Under the pieces are notes generated by a model, which saw only the letters and a list, made by a program, of their open reading frames with translations, made no database searches and was not told the origin of the DNA. A program made the position numbers and the translations under genes. 64,000 bases of DNA from CAVXXB01 sp963765585 (GTDB lineage: Bacteria > Calditrichota > Calditrichia > JAJRVZ01), in contig CAVXXB010000008.1 of NCBI GenBank assembly GCA_963765585.1, forward strand, positions 124,001 through 188,000, written 5' to 3'. Every line of letters starts with the position of its first letter. Within the stretch, counting starts at the first letter, position 1. Shown one piece after another: positions 18,181 to 26,683 of this stretch.

Positions 18181-19758
18181 TTACCCATTGGCATTGATTC
18201 GACGAATGATGGCCTGTTCGCGCATATAATCCTTGGCTTCGTCATTGCGGTCAACCGTCGATTGATCAATATTATGATCTGTTCCACCACTATGTCGAAC
18301 CACATCATAAATGGGATCCCAAACACGACCAATACGGTATTTTTCACTAATCTTAAGTACCATCTCGTAATCTTCACCATAGTTCCTGGCAAAAGGTTCA
18401 TCATTAATGCCAAAATAGCCGATTTCCTTTATCACATTAATGGGAATAGAGCGTGGGGCGCCGGCACCATTTATTCTTAATAAATTATTGCGTCCGTTTT
18501 CTTCAGTCCACTCATCATGCGTAACCACCGGTATGCTGTCCACTCTGTCAATTTTGCCTGTTTTATCATCCAGTTCCCAAACTTCATATGATCCGATGAC
18601 CATCCCGATACGGGAATCTGAATTATAAATTTCGATTATTTTTTCAACTGCATTGGATTTTAACCGGTCATCTGAATCCAGCTGGACATAATATTTCCCC
18701 CGTGCATTTTTTGCACCAATATTCAGACACATGCCAATATTGTTCACATCCAGTACAATTAATTTTACCTCCGGTTTTTCCGGATCGTATTTTTTACCGC
18801 CGGAAATATATTCCTGTACGGAAGGAATTGTCGGATCTTCTGGTCCACCATTCACAACGACAATGACTTCCACATCCTTAACACTTTGGCCGAGAACACT
18901 CTCTATCGCGGTACCAATAAATTTGGGTCTGTTGTTTACTGGGATAATTATTGAGGCCAGTAGTTCGGAATCTTTTTGTTGTTCCAGTATCTCACGATAA
19001 TGCTGACCTGCTTCTAAATAAGCACCGATTCTTCTTAAATGGTCACTGAGCACATTTTCTGCCTCGATCTGGCTGTCTTTGCTGGCAAGAAGATAATCAA
19101 AAACATTATGTCCTTTTCCCGCTGCCATTACACGATACAAAGATCCGGAATACCGGTTGGACAGGTGCAGCAATTGTGAAATTTCTGATAATTTTAAGCG
19201 GATATCATACAAGGTGTTGAATTTAAGACCGGCATCAAATCCGCCGCATTCCTGTAAAATAGATTTTTTGATATAAAACACCCGCCCATAATCCTGATTA
19301 TCTCTTACCCGGCCGATATGATGCTTCAATAAATGAATTTCTTTTACACTCCCATCCGCATCAATTTCATAGTCGGAATATACCAAACCACATTCCGGGT
19401 TGCGTTCCATAACCATCGCAAATGAAACGATTGCAGATTGTTTGAGTTGCACTTCCGCCATGCTATTATCGATATATAATATATAGTTACCGGATGATTG
19501 AATCACTGCGGCGTCAAGCCATTCACCCAGTGTTTTATAAGGGCCGCTTATATAATTTACAATACATCCCTCGGTATTAATTTGGCTTATTTTATTTTTA
19601 ATTTCCTGATTGTTCTGCTCGTCAAGAATCAACAATTCAGGATTATGATCCAATTGGCTGAAGACGGAATTGACGATATTATAAAAACTATCAATGGTAT
19701 AGGAAGGTTCTGTAGGTAAGTGTATGATCACAGAAACTTCTGGTTTTGGAATCGCCAT
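18181..19758 (-). CDS. Tandem-domain family 2 glycosyltransferase
   Basis: 525 residues with two GT-A (GT2) domains. The first (about 1-230) starts with VSVIIHLPTEP, but its metal site reads YIDNS, a weak DxD. The second (about 265-500) has ASIIIPVNNRPKFIGTAIESVLGQS, VIVVVNGG, a clear DSDD in YVQLDSDDRL, and a GEDYEMVLKIS acceptor-side motif. No membrane segment. It probably builds a surface or cell-wall glycan. It sits in the minus-strand NamZ-to-MFS gene row, but its link to peptidoglycan salvage is unproven. A ribosome site (AAGGAGAGATAA in coding sense) precedes the ATG. Confidence 0.85.
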   Translation of the reverse strand: MAIPKPEVSVIIHLPTEPSYTIDSFYNIVNSVFSQLDHNPELLILDEQNNQEIKNKISQINTEGCIVNYISGPYKTLGEWLDAAVIQSSGNYILYIDNSMAEVQLKQSAIVSFAMVMERNPECGLVYSDYEIDADGSVKEIHLLKHHIGRVRDNQDYGRVFYIKKSILQECGGFDAGLKFNTLYDIRLKLSEISQLLHLSNRYSGSLYRVMAAGKGHNVFDYLLASKDSQIEAENVLSDHLRRIGAYLEAGQHYREILEQQKDSELLASIIIPVNNRPKFIGTAIESVLGQSVKDVEVIVVVNGGPEDPTIPSVQEYISGGKKYDPEKPEVKLIVLDVNNIGMCLNIGAKNARGKYYVQLDSDDRLKSNAVEKIIEIYNSDSRIGMVIGSYEVWELDDKTGKIDRVDSIPVVTHDEWTEENGRNNLLRINGAGAPRSIPINVIKEIGYFGINDEPFARNYGEDYEMVLKISEKYRIGRVWDPIYDVVRHSGGTDHNIDQSTVDRNDEAKDYMREQAIIRRINANG

Positions 19759-19814
19759 TTATCTCTCCTTCTATTACAAAATTTTTTATTTTATTCCATT
19801 TTATCAGATTATTA

Positions 19815-19995
19815 TAAATTAGAGATTAGAGATTAGTGATTAGAAATTAAAGATTGGGATATGCTTTCGTGAATAATTAATCTCTCATTTCTAATCTCTA
19901 ATCAAAATTTAGTAGTGTAAAAAATAACCACAGAGTACACAGAGTAAATTATTAATATTATTTAGGTTAATGCTATTTCTAATCATCTCCCCTCT
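19815..19995. repeat. Word repeats: 'TTAGAGATTAG' and 'CACAGAGTACACAGAG' families
   Basis: 19820-19915 holds AGAGATTAGAGATTAGTGATTAG and its inverse TCTCATTTCTAATCTCTAATC. 19928-19948 holds CACAGAGTACACAGAG, and CCCTCTGTGATCTCTTATAAG at about 19989 is the inverse. These flank the 3' side of the GxxExxY gene. Confidence 0.8.
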
Positions 19996-20003
19996 GTGAT
20001 CTC

Positions 20004-20420
20004 TTATAAGATAACTCTTCTTATTCCTTCTTTTAATTTGTCAACATTAAAATTGATCAACAATCCGACTTTTAGATTTTCTGCTCTCAGGTAAGTTAGC
20101 ACCTGGGCAATATGAATATTCTTGATTGCTTCAACACACTTTAATTCAACAATCACCTTATTTTCTATCAAATAATCCAGTCTATATCTCCCAATTGGAT
20201 TACCCTTATATTTAATCTCAAGTTCTTTTTGTCGATTATATTCAATTCCGCGTGACTTTAGTTCATGCTCCATTGCTTCTTCATATAAATTTTCTAACAA
20301 ACCTGGCCCAAGTAATGAGTGAACTTCAATAGCACAGGAAATTATTTTCTCAGTAATATCTCTTAAAGGATATTCTTTTAGAGTTCTCAGAGTTTTCCTC
20401 TGAGTGCTCTGTGGTTTCAT
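20004..20420 (-). CDS. GxxExxY protein
   Basis: 138 residues. The family pattern is clear: ITEKIISCAIEVHSLLGPGLLENLYEEAMEHEL (GxxExxY), then GRYRLDYLIENKVIVELKCVE, which resembles a PD-(D/E)xK nuclease core (D, then E-x-K), and IHIAQVLTYLRAENLKVGLLINFN. Function of the family is not established. The first 15 or so residues (MKPQSTQRKTLRTLK) are encoded by CACAGAG/ACTCTGAGAACTC-type intergenic repeat words, and inverse copies of the same words lie downstream of the stop, so the gene appears embedded in, or moved with, that repeat. Confidence 0.85.
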   Translation of the reverse strand: MKPQSTQRKTLRTLKEYPLRDITEKIISCAIEVHSLLGPGLLENLYEEAMEHELKSRGIEYNRQKELEIKYKGNPIGRYRLDYLIENKVIVELKCVEAIKNIHIAQVLTYLRAENLKVGLLINFNVDKLKEGIRRVIL

Positions 20421-20490
20421 CTTTTAATCCTGTTTTTCATTTTTTCATAGAACTTTTGACACTACCCAAAATTTCGATATTCCAAATAGA

Positions 20491-21744
20491 TTAATATAAC
20501 AGATACTTCATCCTGATTTCTTTGAATTCATTCAGGTCTTCCTGCCAGGATGCTTTTATTTCGGCAACCGGTATATTTTCTTTTAGCATGTTCATTATTT
20601 TATCGGTTCCCATTACAATATTAAACATACGAATTCGGTTTTTATTAGCAAAAAGATCATGATCGGGATACATGCTTATATGTGTTTGCATAATGTGTAA
20701 TCCGGTCGTGTAAGGCAGATATATGCTCCGGTCTGTAATGTGCATCTGTACACCCTGAAGATCCTGCCCTTCATACCTGAAATAGTATGGTTTAAATGAT
20801 AATGGCCGGAAGTATATGCCAGGCAAATTGAGCGCATTCAGTTCTTTGGCAAATTCATCGGCATTTATCCAGGGTGCGCCTATGGTCTCAAACGGTGATG
20901 TATAGCCGACACCCTCTGATAAAGTACCAAGTTCACCAAATGTGCCGGAAGCGCCCATATACAAGATGGTTTCCCAGTGTGGAACGTGTGGTGAAGTGGG
21001 AACCCAGCTTAAACCTGTATCATCCCAATACATTTCTCTTTTCCATCCTTGCATCGGGATTACTGTAAGATCACAGTCAATACCAAACTCATCGTTGAAG
21101 AGCAAGGCGAGTTCACCAATTGTCATTCCATGGAAATATGGTGTTGGAAAAAGCCCGACAAAGGAGAAAAAATCCTCTTCAACAAGATTACCTTCGACTA
21201 ATAATCCTCCAACCGGGTTTGGCCGATCCAACACAATAACCTGTTTATCATTCTCAGCAGCAGCTTCCATAACTTTGGCCATAGTATAGACATAAGTATA
21301 GCCTCTTAGCCCGATATCCTGGATGTCGACCATTATTACATCTACATTCTCTAATGTTTCAGGTGATGGTTTGCGACGCTGTCCATACAGACTGTAGATC
21401 ATTAATCCGGTCTTTGTATCCAGAGTATCCGCAACCTTATCGCCGGCAAAAAAATCACCGCGAATACCATGTTCGGGTCCATAAAAAGAGGTCAGATTTA
21501 CATCAGGAGAATTATAAAGCAAATCAGAAGTGTAAATCAGGTCTGCATTGACACCGCTCGGATTGGTTAATAATCCAACGCGTTTTCCCTTTACCAGGTC
21601 AATTTCATTGTTAAGAAAATTATCAATACCCAGCAGAAATTGCACGCTTGAGGGTGGTTGAGGCTCAGCTTCTTGTTTATTCCTGGTTTCTTGCTGACAG
21701 GAACTAAATAAAATGAGAATAATTATGCAAATAAAAGCTTTCAT
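20491..21744 (-). CDS. namZ: NamZ-like exo-beta-N-acetylmuramidase (DUF1343), lipoprotein
   Basis: 417 residues. Signal peptide with lipobox LFSSC at Cys16, so periplasmic and membrane-anchored. DUF1343/GH171 features: VGLLTNPSGV, FYGPEHGIRGDFFAG, YGQRRKPSPETLENVDVIMVDIQDIGLRGYTY, VLDRPNPVGG, GWKREMYWDDTG, LSEGVGYTSPFETIGAPW. Characterised members release MurNAc from the non-reducing ends of peptidoglycan fragments. It is first in a minus-strand row with an ASKHA sugar kinase, SpoIID and AmpG-like MFS genes, matching a cell-wall salvage role. Confidence 0.88.
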   Translation of the reverse strand: MKAFICIIILILFSSCQQETRNKQEAEPQPPSSVQFLLGIDNFLNNEIDLVKGKRVGLLTNPSGVNADLIYTSDLLYNSPDVNLTSFYGPEHGIRGDFFAGDKVADTLDTKTGLMIYSLYGQRRKPSPETLENVDVIMVDIQDIGLRGYTYVYTMAKVMEAAAENDKQVIVLDRPNPVGGLLVEGNLVEEDFFSFVGLFPTPYFHGMTIGELALLFNDEFGIDCDLTVIPMQGWKREMYWDDTGLSWVPTSPHVPHWETILYMGASGTFGELGTLSEGVGYTSPFETIGAPWINADEFAKELNALNLPGIYFRPLSFKPYYFRYEGQDLQGVQMHITDRSIYLPYTTGLHIMQTHISMYPDHDLFANKNRIRMFNIVMGTDKIMNMLKENIPVAEIKASWQEDLNEFKEIRMKYLLY

Positions 21745-22127
21745 GGCAGAATCTCATAGTTAATTTGGCGGGTGAACAAACTAAGAAAAAATATCCATAA
21801 CAGCAATAGTTTTTGCATTTATTCTGATTTAGAATATTCTTATATTAATGTAAAATGTCCAATGCCCAAGTCCAAATGACAATTAAATGTCCAAAATCAA
21901 ATGTATAAAATCTTAAAGTAATTATAATCATTGGAATTTGGTCATTGATTTGGCGTTAATCTGTCATCCATTCAGGAATCTTCGCCTTTTCAGGCACGCC
22001 ATCTCTGATTATTACAGTAATGCCCGCACCAAGAGAAGATCTCTGCGAGATGACGGTGGGCGTCAGGACCTCTATAAATAAAAAATAAATATTCGTTGTA
22101 GTTGAAAATTTAATCGGAACAGAAAAT
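21745..22127. repeat. Intergenic region with 'GTCCAAATG' and 'GTCATTC..GATGAC' repeat words
   Basis: Divergent spacer between namZ and the aldehyde dehydrogenase. 21855-21905 holds TGTCCAATGCCCAAGTCC and AATGTCCAAAATCAAATG words. 21960-22060 holds CTGTCATCCATTCAGGAATC and CTCTGCGAGATGACGG, the same element type as 23615-23755. No gene is seen; promoters for both flanking genes must lie here but are not obvious. Confidence 0.65.
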
Positions 22128-23543
22128 ATGGATGTAAACAAACAGGAAATCCAACGATTATTCACTGTCCAAACAGAAAATAAATCTCGGGTTAACACAT
22201 CCTCCGCAGTTGAACGAATAAAAAAACTAAAAAAAATAAAATCCTGGATATATGCAAACCGTCAGCTTCTGAGGGATGCGCTCTATAGTGATCTTGGGAA
22301 GCCTGAAGTAGAATCGGATCTCTGGGAAGGTCATGTAGTTATTTCGGAAATAGATCATGCCATTGGTCACCTGAAAAAATGGATGAAAAAGAAATATGTT
22401 TCACGTACACTCCTGCTCGCCTCAAGCCGCTCGTATATTCAATACCGTCCCTGCGGCATTGTACTGATTATTTCTCCCTGGAATTTTCCTTTTATGTTGG
22501 CCATGGGTCCGCTGGTATCGGCCATTGCTGCCGGTAATTGTATTATTTTAAAGCCATCTGAGATTTCGGTTCATACTTCAGACCTGATCATCAAAATGAT
22601 TAGTGAATTATGTGATGAGTCAGAAATTGCTGTTGTCGGGGGTGACAAGCACACCGCACAGGAATTATTAAAAAAACCATTCGATCACATCTTTTTTACG
22701 GGTAGTACAGAAGTCGGCAAACACGTAATGAAGGCAGCCGCGGAAAATTTATCCACAATAACTCTCGAACTGGGCGGCAAAAGTCCGGTAGTGGTTGATA
22801 AATCAGCAAATCTTAAAGATACTGCCCGGAAAATTGTCTGGTCAAAATTTTCCAACTCCGGGCACGCCTGTATTGCTCCGGATTATATTCTGGTGCATGA
22901 CTCAGTCAAGAATGATCTTCTAACACTGATGGTTGCGTGGGTTAAGCAGTTATTCGGAGAAGACAGCGCACAGAGGCATCAGAGTCCGGAACTGGCACGA
23001 ATAATTGATAAACGGCATTTTGAGAGATTAAAAGACTTATTGGATCAGGCAATTTCATCAAGTGCAAAAGTAATTATCGGCGGAAATTCTATTGAGGATG
23101 AAAAGTATATTGAGCCAACTATTATTACCGATGTCTCATCAGATGATCTGGTTATGCAGGAGGAAATTTTCGGCCCCATCCTGCCGGTTATAAGTTATAA
23201 AAATGATGATGAGGTAATTGAATGTATTAACAAGCGTACAAAACCACTGGCGCTTTATATTTTTAGTAAAGATAAAAAAAGCAGCGAGAATATTTTGAGT
23301 CGGACATACTCTGGAGGTGGTTGTATTAATGATGTACTGACACAATTTATTCATCCCAATTTACCCTTCGGTGGTGTAAATCACAGCGGTATTGGTAATG
23401 CTCATGGATTTGCAGGTTTTAAAGCCTTTTCTCATGAACATGCCATTGTTAGAAACAGCCGGTTCAGTACGGTCAAAATGGTTATGCCGCCTTATAACCG
23501 GTTAAAAAGATTTATTATTGAAATAGTATATAAGTATCTGTAA
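22128..23543 (+). CDS. Aldehyde dehydrogenase (class 3 type)
   Basis: 471 residues. NAD(P)-dependent oxidation of aldehydes to acids. PCGIVLIISPWNFPFML, ILKPSEISVHTSDLI, FFTGSTEVGKHVM, catalytic Glu in LELGGKSP, catalytic Cys in SNSGHACIAPDY, and EEIFGPILPVISY are all present. The length, the CIAPDY motif and a hydrophobic C-terminal tail (RFIIEIVYKYL) fit the ALDH3 (fatty or aromatic aldehyde) group. Monocistronic; flanked on both sides by repeat words. Confidence 0.92.
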   Translation: MDVNKQEIQRLFTVQTENKSRVNTSSAVERIKKLKKIKSWIYANRQLLRDALYSDLGKPEVESDLWEGHVVISEIDHAIGHLKKWMKKKYVSRTLLLASSRSYIQYRPCGIVLIISPWNFPFMLAMGPLVSAIAAGNCIILKPSEISVHTSDLIIKMISELCDESEIAVVGGDKHTAQELLKKPFDHIFFTGSTEVGKHVMKAAAENLSTITLELGGKSPVVVDKSANLKDTARKIVWSKFSNSGHACIAPDYILVHDSVKNDLLTLMVAWVKQLFGEDSAQRHQSPELARIIDKRHFERLKDLLDQAISSSAKVIIGGNSIEDEKYIEPTIITDVSSDDLVMQEEIFGPILPVISYKNDDEVIECINKRTKPLALYIFSKDKKSSENILSRTYSGGGCINDVLTQFIHPNLPFGGVNHSGIGNAHGFAGFKAFSHEHAIVRNSRFSTVKMVMPPYNRLKRFIIEIVYKYL

Positions 23544-23547
23544 CAAT

Positions 23548-23830
23548 GATGCAAGATACAGGATACAGGATACAGGATGCAAGATACAAGATGCTGGATG
23601 CTGAATACTATGTGTCATTCTGAAAGAACCTTTGAGCCGTGGGAAGAACCACCGGATTCAGGAATCTGGATTGTAAATGAATTTTGTCATTCCGCAGGAA
23701 TCTTCCCGTCTTTTAAACATCGTAAATCGCAGGAGGATCTCTTCGAGATGACAGAAAACAGGATACCGGGGCAAAACAAATATTTCAAGTTCCCAGTTCC
23801 AACTCACTAATCGCAAATTACAAGTTATAA
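23548..23830. repeat. Word repeats: 'GATACAGGATGCAAG' run and a 'GTCATTC..GATGACA' element
   Basis: 23548-23605 is a run of ATGCAAGATACAGGATACAGG-like words. 23615-23755 is a mobile-looking element running from TGTCATTCTGAAAGAAC to CTTCGAGATGACAGA. 23780-23830 holds GTTCCCAGTTCCAACTCAC words. No gene in 23544-23868. Confidence 0.8.
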
Positions 23831-23868
23831 ATTCAATCTCCATGATAGAATAATTACCAAACACACAA

Positions 23869-24267
23869 ATGACTCTCTCTAAAGATAAAAAATATCCCAA
23901 GCCTGCTATTATAAAATATCTTCTTTTACAAATTCCGGCACTCATATTATTAATCTGCATTGTGTTATGGTTTTATTTATCAGGTGTACTCTCTTTGATC
24001 TGGTTTATGCTTATTGTTCTTATTTGGGTGATGAAAGATGTGCTCTTGTTTTTTGTGGTCTGGAAAGCATACGATACATCAAAAAAAATCCCGGTATCCG
24101 AAAGAGGAATGACGATAGAGAATTTGGATCCGGATGGATATATTGAAGTGGGTAGTGAGCTTTGGCGTGCTACATGCACACAGAAAAATCAGACCATTAA
24201 AAAAGGTCGTGAGGTGAAAATAATTGCCATAAAAGGGTTAACACTGGAAGTAGCGGAGTTGGAATAG
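23869..24267 (+). CDS. NfeD-like membrane protein
   Basis: 132 residues. Two membrane helices (about 17-40 and 42-62), then a soluble C-terminal domain: MTIENLDPDGYIEVGSELWRA, IKKGREVKIIAIKGLTLEVAELE. This matches the OB-fold NfeD domain (G-x-ELWRA ... GLTLxV). Such proteins often partner SPFH or ClpP-class proteases, but none is adjacent here, so the partner is unknown. Downstream, TCTCTGCGCCTCTGCGTGAG belongs to the CACAGAG word family. Confidence 0.75.
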   Translation: MTLSKDKKYPKPAIIKYLLLQIPALILLICIVLWFYLSGVLSLIWFMLIVLIWVMKDVLLFFVVWKAYDTSKKIPVSERGMTIENLDPDGYIEVGSELWRATCTQKNQTIKKGREVKIIAIKGLTLEVAELE

Positions 24268-24321
24268 CAGCGTCTCTGCGCCTCTGCGTGAGAAGTAAAA
24301 AATAGAAAGAGGAAAATTAAG

Positions 24322-24819
24322 TTGAGTCTTCGAATTGAATCAATGAAGGATTCTGACTGGTTGGAGATAAGTCGCATCTATGAGGAAGGAATCAAAACAG
24401 GAAATGCCACTTTTGAAACTTCGATACCTTCACAGGCTGAATGGGATAAAAATCATCTTATAAATCCAAGGTTAGTGGCACGTGTTGATGATGATCTGCT
24501 TGGTTGGGCCGCATTAAGCCCGGTATCCGACCGTTGTGTTTACGGCGGGGTTGCCGAAATAAGTGTTTATGTTGATATCAATTCCGGGGGCAAAGGTATC
24601 GGATTCGAATTATTGTCAGAATTGGTTTTGAAATCTGAGTCAGAAGGAATCTGGACCCTGCAGGCAGGAATTTTTCCCGAAAACAAAGCCAGTATTGCAC
24701 TGCATAAAAAATGCGGATTCAAAATATTGGGCATCAGAAATAAATTAGGAAAAATGAATGGGGTTTGGCGGGATGTGGTTTTTATGGAACGACGCAGCAA
24801 GGTTATTGGGATTGAATAA
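24322..24819 (+). CDS. GNAT acetyltransferase, phosphinothricin acetyltransferase-like
   Basis: 165 residues. GNAT fold: IESMKDSDWLEISRIYEEGIKTGNATFETS, WAALSPVSDRCVYGGVAEISVYVDINSGGKGIGFELLSEL (acetyl-CoA loop G-x-G-I-G), AGIFPENKASIALHKKCGFK. The pattern GNATFET and IALHKKCGF are typical of the Pat/YncA branch acetylating small amines. The start is a TTG at 24322 after GAGGAA; a later in-frame ATG would cut the first beta strand. Confidence 0.85.
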   Translation: MSLRIESMKDSDWLEISRIYEEGIKTGNATFETSIPSQAEWDKNHLINPRLVARVDDDLLGWAALSPVSDRCVYGGVAEISVYVDINSGGKGIGFELLSELVLKSESEGIWTLQAGIFPENKASIALHKKCGFKILGIRNKLGKMNGVWRDVVFMERRSKVIGIE

Positions 24820-24832
24820 AAATTGATTACAC

Positions 24833-24860
24833 GTAGGTACGCATTGCTATGCGTACCTAC
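24833..24860. repeat. Palindrome family 2 copy
   Basis: Arms GTAGGTACGCAT (24833-24844) and ATGCGTACCTAC (24849-24860) with a TGCT loop, between the GNAT and ACT genes. Confidence 0.9.
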
Positions 24861-24895
24861 CCAAAATGACCAACAATTTCAAACAGGGGAGAAAA

Positions 24896-25285
24896 ATGAA
24901 AAAAATTATTGAGCTTTTTGTACTTCTTGAAGATAAACCCGGAACAATCTATGAATTAGCCAGAATTCTTAAGAAGAAGCGGGTAAATATTCTGGCAATC
25001 GGATTATTTATAGATACGGCCCGTCTGTTTGTGGATTCGCCGGATGCAGCAATTAAGGCATTACAAGATCAGGGTTATGCCGTTGAACAACGGGAAGTCT
25101 TAAGTATGAAAATGCCTAATAAACCTGGATCATTGATGGAGATAACACAAAAAATAAGCAATGCGGGAATCAATATTAAATATTTATACGGTGCCATGGA
25201 ACAGGATCAGAAAAGAGGGCGGATTGTGATGGAAGTGGATAACATAGAATTGACCCAGGAGCTATTCAAAAATCACAAATTTTGA
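24896..25285 (+). CDS. Tandem ACT-domain protein
   Basis: 129 residues consisting of two ACT domains: ELFVLLEDKPGTIYELARILKKKRVNILAIG (1-65) and VLSMKMPNKPGSLMEITQKISNAGINIKYLYG (about 70-129). The DKPG and NKPG turns are classic ligand-binding ACT loops; stand-alone tandem ACT proteins probably sense amino acids. The ATG at 24896 has GGGGAG upstream and starts directly at the first strand; an upstream in-frame ATG at 24866 lies in repeat DNA and is unlikely. Confidence 0.82.
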   Translation: MKKIIELFVLLEDKPGTIYELARILKKKRVNILAIGLFIDTARLFVDSPDAAIKALQDQGYAVEQREVLSMKMPNKPGSLMEITQKISNAGINIKYLYGAMEQDQKRGRIVMEVDNIELTQELFKNHKF

Positions 25286-25435
25286 TATCTTTATCGGATG
25301 CACTGAATATATGCAATGCAAGTTGGATCTTCCTGGGGATTCTAAAACACAAACCAACAGTCTGTTAAATTCGAATAATTTGGTATTACATGTGTATTTG
25401 ATATTGTAATTAAAACTTACTCATGGGAGATCGAA

Positions 25436-25615
25436 ATGATTGATGCAATCCAAAAAAATGATGTAACTCCGGTTTGTCCGCAATGCAAACATGATGTCAA
25501 TACAATTCATTATCAGGAAATTACCGGTGTATTTGGTAAAAGGTATATCTATTTTTGTCCACAGTGTCGGGCAGTACTCGGAATGTCTCATCGAAAGGGA
25601 TTTTGGATGGGGTGA
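25436..25615 (+). CDS. Small zinc-ribbon protein
   Basis: 59 residues with two CPxC knuckles: VCPQCKH (residues 14-20) and FCPQCRAV (41-48), spaced as in zinc ribbons. The ATG follows GGGAGA at a suitable distance, and it lies in what would otherwise be a 480-base gap between the ACT gene and araD. No specific function is recognised; similar small ribbons are common in redox or nucleic-acid contexts. Confidence 0.7.
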   Translation: MIDAIQKNDVTPVCPQCKHDVNTIHYQEITGVFGKRYIYFCPQCRAVLGMSHRKGFWMG

Positions 25616-25765
25616 TGAGGGCTTTCTGCTATCTGCCTTCGGTTATCAGCTGATAAATGCCAGACATGGTGGTAAAAAAACGATTATCAGATTTGTCAAA
25701 TATTGATTCAGAAATGTATATTATACCTGATCGGCAGCAAAAGATAATCGAATGCAAGGATTAGT

Positions 25766-26461
25766 ATGGGTAAATTTGATCAGTTGAAACAACAGGCATA
25801 TGAAAATAATATGACATTGCCAAAACAGGGCCTGGTAATCGCGACCTTTGGCAATGCCAGCGTCGTTGACCGGGAAAGCAAGGTTATTGCCATAAAACCC
25901 AGTGGTGTCGAGTATGAGCGTCTCAAACCCGGGGATATGGTTATTGTGGCATTCGATGGCAAAATTGTCGAGGGTGATCTCAATCCATCATCAGATACTA
26001 AGACACATCTGGTATTGTATGAGCAGTTTCCGAATATTGGGGGTGTGGTGCATACACACTCTACTTATGCGGTAGCCTGGGCCCAGGCTGCCAGGTCTAT
26101 TCCTGTTCTGGGCACCACCCATGCCGATCATTCACATGTGGATATTCCCGTAACCGATTTTATGTCACCGGATATGATAAAAGGTGATTATGAAATCGAA
26201 ACGGGAAATCAGATAATTAAAAGCTTCGAAAACATTTCATACCAAGAAGTGGAAATGATATTAGTTGCAGGTCATGGACCATTCACGTGGGGCAAATCTC
26301 CTGAAAAGGCTGTGTATAACAGCGTGGTACTGGAAGAACTGGCAAAGATGGCTCTGTTCACCCTGCAAATAAATCCATCGGTTCCGGATTTGAACGCAGA
26401 TCTTATTCAAAAACACTACAAGCGAAAACATGGCCCGGATGCCTATTATGGGCAGGAATAA
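25766..26461 (+). CDS. araD: L-ribulose-5-phosphate 4-epimerase AraD
   Basis: 231 residues. Class II aldolase fold: LVIATFGNASVVDRE, IKPSGVEYERLKPGDMVIV, metal-binding His in VVHTHSTYAVAWAQ, HADHSHVDIP, and AGHGPFTWG. The 231-aa length and H-x-H-x40-H arrangement fit AraD, which makes xylulose-5-P from L-ribulose-5-P. araA follows, but no araB kinase gene is next to them. Confidence 0.92.
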   Translation: MGKFDQLKQQAYENNMTLPKQGLVIATFGNASVVDRESKVIAIKPSGVEYERLKPGDMVIVAFDGKIVEGDLNPSSDTKTHLVLYEQFPNIGGVVHTHSTYAVAWAQAARSIPVLGTTHADHSHVDIPVTDFMSPDMIKGDYEIETGNQIIKSFENISYQEVEMILVAGHGPFTWGKSPEKAVYNSVVLEELAKMALFTLQINPSVPDLNADLIQKHYKRKHGPDAYYGQE

Positions 26462-26645
26462 ATTAGAAGTTAGAAATGAGGAGTTAGGAATTGGACATGT
26501 AATTGGGAACTGGGAACTGGTAATTAGAACCAATTGCAGATTTGGCTATATCTAAGAATGTATAGATAGAATCCTTTTCTTGGGAGACCTCAAATACAAA
26601 TTACTAATTCCGAGTTCCTAATTCCAAGTTCCTATTTCTTTAGTC
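26462..26645. repeat. Word repeats of the 'TTAGAAGTTAG / GGGAACTGGTAATTAG' family
   Basis: TAGAAGTTAGAAATGAGGAG and GGGAACTGGGAACTGG words, then inverse TTCCGAGTTCCTAATTCC words, separating araD from araA. The same family follows araA at 28195-28340. Confidence 0.8.
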
Positions 26646-26683
26646 ATCAATATCGGGTGAATATAAACTATAATGAGGAAATA

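Noticed and set aside
25491..25706. A 71-codon frame at 25491-25706
   Set aside because: It overlaps the 59-aa zinc-ribbon gene in another frame and has no motif.
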